64,000 bases of DNA from Candidatus Bathyarchaeota archaeon (GTDB taxonomy: Archaea; Thermoproteota; Bathyarchaeia; Bathyarchaeales; Bathycorpusculaceae): positions 1-64,000 of the forward strand of contig JAOZHZ010000004.1 of assembly GCA_026014615.1 (NCBI GenBank), read 5' to 3'. A model generated the notes under the pieces. The model had not been told where the DNA came from. It saw only the letters and a program-made list of their open reading frames with translations, and made no database searches. Positions 58,753-64,000 of the stretch are shown piece after piece (position 1 is the stretch's first letter; every line of letters starts with the position of its first letter). Both the position numbers and the translations under genes were made by a program.

Positions 58753-59778
58753 ATGAACAAAATAATCACCTACATTTTAGCCATAGTAGCCATCGCCGCA
58801 ATAGCCTCCACTGCATACACATACTCACACTATAGCGCAAAAATAGGCGACTTAGAATCCACCATCAACACCCAAACAAACCAAATCGAAGCATACCAAC
58901 AACTCATAGACGAACAAACAATCGAAATAGACAAACAACAACAAATCTCACAGCAAATAACCTTAGTTGACGATTACGGATACGTACTCAACATCACCTC
59001 GTACCCTGAACGAATCGTGTCACTCGCGCCAAGCAACACTGAACTACTATTCGCCGTAGGCGCAGGCAACAACGTCGTAGGCATAACCGACTACTGCAAT
59101 TACCCCTACAACTTCACAGCGTGGACCGAAGCAGGCAACATAACAAGCATCGGAGACTACTGGCAACCCGCCATCGAACCAATCATCTCTTTAGAACCAG
59201 ACCTCGTGCTCGCCAGCGGCGACGCCAGCAGCGAAGTAGCCACCAAACTACGCAACCTAGGCTACAACGCACTCATTATAGAAGCAACCGACATAAACGG
59301 CGTCCTACGCGACATATTCCTAGTCGGACAAGCCACCAACAACACCGAAAACGCACAAGCCTTAGTCAACAGCCTACACGAAAGAATAGACACCGTAACC
59401 GAAACAATTGCTGAAGCAAACGCCACCAAACTAAAAGTTTACGACGAAATCTGGCATGACCCCTTAATGGCAGCAGGACCAGGAACCTTCATCAGCGACT
59501 TAATCAGCCTCGCAGGCGGAGAAAACATTTTTGACGACACACCAACGGATTGGCCGATAGTCAGCTCCGACTCAGTCATTTCAAAGAACCCTGACATAAT
59601 CCTCAGCCAGAACACGGAAGTCGCCTCAAGAGCAGGCTGGTCAAGCATAAACGCCGTGAAAAACAACCAAATCTACCAGATCGACGAAGACATATTCTCC
59701 CGACCAGGCCCCCGACTCATCGACGCACTGGAAGTTCTGTCAGAAATCATTCATCCCGAACTCTTCGGGAACCCCTAA
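58753..59778 (+). CDS. btuF: ABC transporter substrate-binding protein, BtuF type
   Basis: A 341-residue protein with an N-terminal helix (IITYILAIVAIAAIASTAYT), a short coiled-coil spacer, and a BtuF/TroA fold: YPERIVSLAPSNTELLFAVG (about 82-101), GDYWQPAIEPIISLEPDLVL and PVVSSDS-like WPIVSSDSVISKNPDIILSQ. Corrinoid-type members have this 'SLAPSnTE.LfA.GA' start. GGAG precedes ATG 58753. First gene of btuFCD; second such system in the window. Confidence 0.9.
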   Translation: MNKIITYILAIVAIAAIASTAYTYSHYSAKIGDLESTINTQTNQIEAYQQLIDEQTIEIDKQQQISQQITLVDDYGYVLNITSYPERIVSLAPSNTELLFAVGAGNNVVGITDYCNYPYNFTAWTEAGNITSIGDYWQPAIEPIISLEPDLVLASGDASSEVATKLRNLGYNALIIEATDINGVLRDIFLVGQATNNTENAQALVNSLHERIDTVTETIAEANATKLKVYDEIWHDPLMAAGPGTFISDLISLAGGENIFDDTPTDWPIVSSDSVISKNPDIILSQNTEVASRAGWSSINAVKNNQIYQIDEDIFSRPGPRLIDALEVLSEIIHPELFGNP

Positions 59779-59804
59779 CTTTCTTTTTTTAGGAGCCAAC
59801 GGAT

Positions 59805-60881
59805 TTGACCGAGAAACAAGGGGCGGAGTCTTTAGAGCATGTACGCCGATGGAAACTGTACCTTCTGGTACTGATTCTGGCTTTCTGTGTGACAGTGGTC
59901 CTTTCTTTAAATCTGGGTTTTTCTCCTGTTCCCATACCAAATATACTAAAAATATTTGTCAACAACATCCCTGTAATAGGTGACTACACAAACTTTCCCG
60001 TTCCAGACCTTCAAGCAACAATAATCACCCAAGTCCGCCTGCCCAGAATACTCTGTGCCGCTACCGTAGGTGCAGCGTTAGCGGCGGCAGGTGCGGTGTA
60101 TCAGGGACTTTTCCGAAACCCCATGGCAGACCCCTACACTATAGGTGCATCCGCAGGTGCCGCGTTAGGCGCAACCGCCGCCATTGTGTTAGGCATAGGG
60201 GTAAGCTTGCTGGGCGTGAACACCGTTCCCGTTTTTGCGTTCATCGGTTGCCTAACCACCGTTCTGTTTGTGTATTCAATTTCAAAAGTTGGCCCTAAAG
60301 TTCCCGTGCACACGCTGCTTCTTTCAGGAATCGCGGTGAGTATATTTCTCAGCGCCATAGTCAACTACCTTCAAACCATAGCCCCCGATAGGCTTCATCA
60401 GTCACAGTTTTGGCTTATGGGAAGCTTTTCTTACTCAGAATGGTCTGAAGTGTTAACTGTTCTGCCGTTAGTTTTGATAGGCACAGGCGTTATCTATCTT
60501 TATTCGCGGGACCTGAATCTTTTGGCGCTTGGGGAGGAAGAAGCCCAATATCTGGGCGTTAACCTTGAAAGAGTCAAAAAGGTACTTCTGGTTTCCAGCG
60601 CCTTAGTAACTGCGGCAGCGGTTTCCATAAGCGGCTTAATTGCATTCATAGGGTTGATAGTTCCGCATTTCACTCGGTTACTGCTTGGACCTGACCACCG
60701 CGTTTTGCTCCCAGCCTCCATACTCATGGGCGCTTCATTTCTGGTGGTGTGTGATGGCTTGGCGCGGGTGGTGGTTTCTCCCAGCGAACTGCCCGTTGGA
60801 GTCATAACTGCCATCTGCGGCGGACCCTTCTTCCTGTATTTGATGCGCAGGAAGAAAAAAGCAGACATATCCATGAGGTAA
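59805..60881 (+). CDS. btuC: ABC transporter permease, BtuC/FecCD family
   Basis: A 358-residue polytopic permease. It has RLPRILCAATVGAALAAAGA, GLFRNPMADPYTIGASAGAA (the family's 'NPLA.P...G.s.GA'), and FIGLIVPHFTRLLLGPDHRV, ending PSELPVGVITAICGGPFFLY. The TTG start at 59805 follows AGGAG. It lies between btuF and btuD; about ten helices are expected. The 'NPMADPYTIG' form is common in corrinoid-type importers. Confidence 0.92.
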   Translation: MTEKQGAESLEHVRRWKLYLLVLILAFCVTVVLSLNLGFSPVPIPNILKIFVNNIPVIGDYTNFPVPDLQATIITQVRLPRILCAATVGAALAAAGAVYQGLFRNPMADPYTIGASAGAALGATAAIVLGIGVSLLGVNTVPVFAFIGCLTTVLFVYSISKVGPKVPVHTLLLSGIAVSIFLSAIVNYLQTIAPDRLHQSQFWLMGSFSYSEWSEVLTVLPLVLIGTGVIYLYSRDLNLLALGEEEAQYLGVNLERVKKVLLVSSALVTAAAVSISGLIAFIGLIVPHFTRLLLGPDHRVLLPASILMGASFLVVCDGLARVVVSPSELPVGVITAICGGPFFLYLMRRKKKADISMR

Positions 60882-60886
60882 AAACA

Positions 60887-62219
60887 TTGGTCGTATTAAC
60901 CATCAACGGGGTAGACTGCTACTACGAAACCGTCAAGATAGTCAAAGACGTGAGTTTCTCTGTTCAAACCGGCGACTTCTTTGGCATACTCGGACCAAAC
61001 GGTTCAGGCAAAACAACCCTGCTCAAAAGCATCAGCCGCATCCTCAAACCACGCAAAGGCGCAATCCTTCTCGAAGATGCCAACATTTACACGTTGAAGG
61101 CTGTGGAGTTGGCGAAAAAGCTCGCAGTGGTTCCTCAGGAAGCGTCGATAGCCTTCAACTTCTCCGCCTTGGAGATTGTTTTAATGGGGCGTACGCCGCA
61201 TCTTTCCCGGTTTGCGGTAGAGGGCAAAAGTGATGTGGCAATCGCGAAGAAAGCTATGGAGTACACGGATACATGGAGTCTTAGGCACAGGCTTATAACA
61301 GAGTTGAGCGGTGGGGAGAAACAGCGGGTGATAATTGCCCGAGCACTAACCCAAGAACCCTCCGTGCTACTACTTGACGAACCCACCACCCACCTAGACA
61401 TAAGCAATCAACTGGAAATAATGGACTTGCTCAAGAAGCTCTGTACGGACAAGAAGCTGGTGATAGTGGGGGTTTTTCACGATTTCAACCTCGCCGCCCG
61501 ATACTGCGACTCCCTGATGCTGCTTAAAGACGTAAAAATTGTTGCCGCAGGAAAAACAAACGACGTACTAACCAGCGACAACATCAAAGACGTGTTTGGC
61601 ATCGACGCCATAGTAAACAAGCACACCATAACCAAACAATTGTACGTCATGGCCCTTTCCAAGCCAAAAGACCAAACAGACCAAAACCACAACCTAACCA
61701 TCCACCTAATATGTGGCGGAGGCACAGGCAGCCCCCTCATGAAACTTCTGCTTGACGCAGGCTACCACGTATCGGCAGGAGTGCTTAACAAATCGGACAC
61801 TGACCAAGTAACCGCAGACCTTCTAAAAATTCCCACAGCCCAAGAAGCCCCATGGTCAAAAATAACCAACACCACCCACCAAAAAAAACCTGAAGCTAAT
61901 CAGGAACGCAGACGCCGTCGTACTAACCTCGTTTCCCGTTGGAAAAGGCAACGTGAGAAACTTGGATGCAGCAAACTTTGCCTTAAACAAACAAATCCCC
62001 ACCTTCATCTTAGACGAAGAACCCATCGAAAAAAGAGACTTCACCCAAGGAGAAGCAACAAAAAAACTGAACCAACTAAAAAACAAAGGCGCAAAAGTGA
62101 TTGGGAATGAAGCTGCATTGTTTTCTGCCCTCGAAACGCTACACAAAAACACGGATACGGGGAAAGACCAATTTGCTGTGCAAGATGCTTTAATGCACCG
62201 CCCCAGAAAACAGGAATAG
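60887..62219 (+). CDS. btuD: ABC transporter ATPase (BtuD) with C-terminal domain, frameshifted
   Basis: Residues 1-255 form a normal ATPase: FGILGPNGSGKTTLLKS, ELSGGEKQRVIIARAL, SVLLLDEPTTHLDIS. A C-terminal domain follows, beginning LTIHLICGGGTGSPLMKLLL. At the A8 run (61881-61888) the frame runs into a basic, non-protein-like tail; with seven As it continues LIRNADAVVLTSFPVGKGNV to EALFSALETLHK-like sequence, ending at 62219. This extension occurs in archaeal BtuD proteins. The break is an assembly error or a recent mutation. The ATPase part is intact. Confidence 0.82.
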
Positions 62220-62305
62220 AATTAAAAGGATTGCAAACTGTCACCGTTAAAAAAGTGGCACGTGAAGTAACAAAAGAAAAAGCAAATAGCTCAGTAACCC
62301 CCCGT

Positions 62306-62563
62306 TTAGCGGAGAAGTTCATGAATTTCCTTGATTTTATGAGGGTCTAACGATACTTCTAAGCCGTAACTGGTAGTTTTGGGAACTACTAAGCCGGCTT
62401 TAACTAGTTTCCTAAGTGCTTTTTTGACTTCGCCATGCATATGCTTGGGCAAGCCTTTGGGGATATTATCTTCAGATGTGTGTTTTCCGCCTATGTATCC
62501 ATGACGAAGCATTTTCTCAAGAACAGCTTTTTCAGTTGTAGACAGCAATTCCCTTCTCAACAC
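62306..62563 (-). CDS. Small winged-helix-like protein
   Basis: The 85-residue protein reads STTEKAVLEKMLRHGYIGGK, then MHGEVKKALRKLVKAGLVVP and KTTSYGLEVSLDPHKIKEIH. The pattern of three helices and a wing (GEVKKALRKLVKAGLV...YGLEV) suits a small winged-helix domain, a common archaeal regulator or nucleic-acid-binding type. It converges with the btuD gene. No partner is evident. Confidence 0.6.
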   Translation of the reverse strand: MLRRELLSTTEKAVLEKMLRHGYIGGKHTSEDNIPKGLPKHMHGEVKKALRKLVKAGLVVPKTTSYGLEVSLDPHKIKEIHELLR

Positions 62564-62711
62564 AATGTGTCATTTACGACATTTAAATATTTCCAAAACA
62601 CAAATACAGGAAGCAAAATATAATGCTTAAATATGGCACAGACACCATAATAGTAACATGTATGCGTCACCCATGCACCACAGGCGCGCCATAACAGCAG
62701 TAACAGGTTAA

Positions 62712-63113
62712 TTGGCAGATATGGAAATAAAAATCAAAAAGGACGAATCAGGTGAAGCAAACCCACCGACTCTTCAAAAGTTGTTCACAGACTCCTCAGT
62801 GGCAAAACTTCTCGACTTCTTAACACTATATCGGGATTTTGATTACCCAAAAACCGAAATAAGCAAAAACTCAGGCGTATCTTGGAAGACGCTATTCCGC
62901 ATTTGGCCTGTTCTGGAAGAATACAAGATAGTGGTAAAAACCCGCCAGATAGGAAGAGCCACACTCTACAAGCTAAACCCAGATAGCGAAATCGCCAAAA
63001 CACTGCATACTCTCGCCCTTGAGGTAGCGGCTTTTGACGCAGAGAAAATCGCTGAAGAAGAAATCGAGAAGGAACAAATAAAAAAAGCTAGAGACGTATC
63101 AATAACCGCTTAA
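62712..63113 (+). CDS. Winged-helix regulator
   Basis: The 133-residue protein has DSSVAKLLDFLTLYRDFDYP and KTEISKNSGVSWKTLFRIWP (the recognition helix), followed by VVKTRQIGRATLYKLNPDSE (wing), an ArsR/MarR-like winged-helix pattern common in archaea. A charged helical C-terminus (EEIEKEQIKKARDV) may dimerise it. The start may be TTG 62712 or ATG 62721. It lies divergent from the small protein at 62306, sharing an AT-rich promoter region. Confidence 0.65.
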   Translation: MADMEIKIKKDESGEANPPTLQKLFTDSSVAKLLDFLTLYRDFDYPKTEISKNSGVSWKTLFRIWPVLEEYKIVVKTRQIGRATLYKLNPDSEIAKTLHTLALEVAAFDAEKIAEEEIEKEQIKKARDVSITA

Positions 63114-63158
63114 TCATCAGAAAAATAGAATAATAAAACAAGCAGTCGTTTTGATATA

Positions 63159-63178
63159 GTCTTTCTTTCAAGAAAGAC
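63159..63178. promoter_or_regulatory. Perfect 9-base inverted repeat
   Basis: GTCTTTCTT-TC-AAGAAAGAC lies between the two winged-helix genes, about 80 bases before the second. It could be an operator or a terminator stem of the first gene. Confidence 0.4.
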
Positions 63179-63241
63179 AAAAAATTCATTAAGAAAAAGT
63201 GCCACAAATTTTAAATTACCAAGGCAGAAAAGTTAGTAAGA

Positions 63242-63724
63242 GTGCAGTCCATGTCCGAAGAGTTATATCCGTATGTAGTTTTTCTTCCTTCTGAGGAAAA
63301 AAATAAGGTTCTTAGTGCCATATTTGGCAGTAAAGCCGCTGTAGACCTGCTTAAATTTGCGTTGGAGCAGGGTGTAGCCAAGAGCATTTACCAGAAAGAC
63401 CTTGTCAACAAACTCAACTTCTCAAACAAAACCATAATTGAGAACCTCAAAACCCTCACCAAACTTCGCGTCTTAGACGAAGACATGGAAAAGCATGAGC
63501 GGGAAGGCAGAATAATCTGGGTCAAAGCCTACCAGCTTACCGACCTTGGCAAATGGTTTGCCCTGCTTATGGCGGATGAGGAGCAAATCAGTGAGCCAGA
63601 GAAAGCGGAAATCATGCAGAACCTGTTTCGCATCTACGTCAAGATGGTTAAGGGCTTGGCGGAAGAGCTTCATATTGATAAGAAGTTGTTTGAGGACATT
63701 TTCCGGGAAGAGATGCAGGCTTGA
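63242..63724 (+). CDS. Winged-helix regulator upstream of mobB
   Basis: The 160-residue protein has SAIFGSKAAVDLLKFALEQG and QKDLVNKLNFSNKTIIENLK (recognition helix), then LRVLDEDMEKHEREGRIIWV and KAYQLTDLGKWFALLM, a winged-helix fold with a long C-terminal helix. The GTG start at 63242 lies about 27 bases after a TATA-like TTTTAAATTA; ATG 63251 is an alternative. Its stop overlaps the next start (TTGA, 63721-63724), so it is coupled with the third mobB and may control it. Confidence 0.65.
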   Translation: MQSMSEELYPYVVFLPSEEKNKVLSAIFGSKAAVDLLKFALEQGVAKSIYQKDLVNKLNFSNKTIIENLKTLTKLRVLDEDMEKHEREGRIIWVKAYQLTDLGKWFALLMADEEQISEPEKAEIMQNLFRIYVKMVKGLAEELHIDKKLFEDIFREEMQA

Positions 63725-64000
63725 AGCAAAAAGTTATTGCGGTTGTGGGCGGAAAAAAAGTGGGCAAAACCACCACGGCGGAGAACTTGATTGCGGAGTT
63801 TACGCGACGGGGCTATCGGGTGGCGGCTTTGAAGCATATTTCGGAGCCCGACTGGACAATCGACACGGAAGGCAAGGATACGTGGCGGTTCACGCACAAT
63901 GGAGCCCAGACGGTGGTCGCCGTGGGAAACAACGAAATAGCCACAATCGAGAAAGGCAGCACCGAAAAAATCAGCCTCAAAACGCTGCTCAAGAAAGTCA
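63721..64000 (+). CDS. mobB: MobB-like P-loop protein, 3' truncated by window edge
   Basis: The TTG start at 63721 overlaps the TGA of the regulator. It reads KQKVIAVVGGKKVGKTTTAE (P-loop), then VAALKHISEPDWTIDTEGKD, the MobB 'KH' and 'DTEG.DTWR' block, and GAQTVVAVGNNEIATIEKGS. About 93 residues are seen before the edge. It is the third MobB homologue in the window and lies apart from the other Mo-cofactor genes. Confidence 0.85.
   Translation, partial: MKQKVIAVVGGKKVGKTTTAENLIAEFTRRGYRVAALKHISEPDWTIDTEGKDTWRFTHNGAQTVVAVGNNEIATIEKGSTEKISLKTLLKKV

Noticed and set aside
61953-62219. Separate small gene after btuD
   Set aside because: It is the continuation of the BtuD C-terminal domain in another frame, joined by a one-base shift at A8.

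Overview
The window is archaeal. Short TATA-like boxes lie about 25 bases before many starts, TTG and GTG starts are frequent, and it carries tetrahydromethanopterin-linked C1 genes (fwdDBAC-mch, an MptN-like ligase), an archaeal AdkA-type adenylate kinase and PhoU with an AbrB-like head. No mcr, mtr or ftr gene lies here. The gene set fits an anaerobic archaeon running the archaeal Wood-Ljungdahl methyl branch, most likely Bathyarchaeia; that placement is inference. TGA is an ordinary stop for several genes (the first btuC, hppA, the TIR gene).

Layout. 0-7.5 kb: small regulators, tRNA-Lys, a coupled pair of small genes, a coiled-coil protein and secreted beta-helix proteins. 7.5-14.6 kb: a BtuFCD-type metal-chelate importer with an embedded methyltransferase, aspartate dehydrogenase and valyl-tRNA synthetase. 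15-24.5 kb: a TIR/zinc-ribbon protein, a TPP riboswitch with thiT, an MptN-like ligase, a PPP phosphatase and a second ECF S-component. 24.5-29.9 kb: the formylmethanofuran dehydrogenase operon with mch. 30-38 kb: a selenium island. 38-45.2 kb: adenylate kinase, membrane pyrophosphatase with two tiny overlapping genes, PhoU and NfnAB. 45.3-51.7 kb: molybdenum/tungsten cofactor genes (ModE-type regulator, mobB, mobA-like, moeA, fdhD). 51.7-64 kb: three paralogous nucleotidyltransferases, two secreted proteins, a second BtuFCD system, small regulators and a third mobB cut by the window edge.

Main discovery: a selenocysteine locus. A complete tRNA with anticodon TCA and tRNA-Sec architecture (9-bp acceptor, 4-bp T stem, 6-bp D stem with a 4-base loop, long variable arm) lies at 30951-31038. 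Downstream, selD has an in-frame TGA exactly at the catalytic Cys/Sec position. A third gene, 30086-30457 on the minus strand, has a Cys-TGA pair followed by 48 coding-like codons and may be a new selenoprotein. Between them lie Se/S-carrier-like genes (DUF3343, DsrE, TusA), a double-cubane-cluster reductase and its ATPase activator, and a small kinase. I suggest this forms a selenium acquisition and delivery module.

The fwdDBAC-mch genes need Mo/W-bis-MGD, which the mob/moe cluster would supply; NfnAB and the reductase would handle low-potential electrons. Several genes are broken by single-base shifts at homopolymers (C8 at 1213, GGG at 32407, A8 at 61881, perhaps A4 at 647), which may be assembly errors or real decay.
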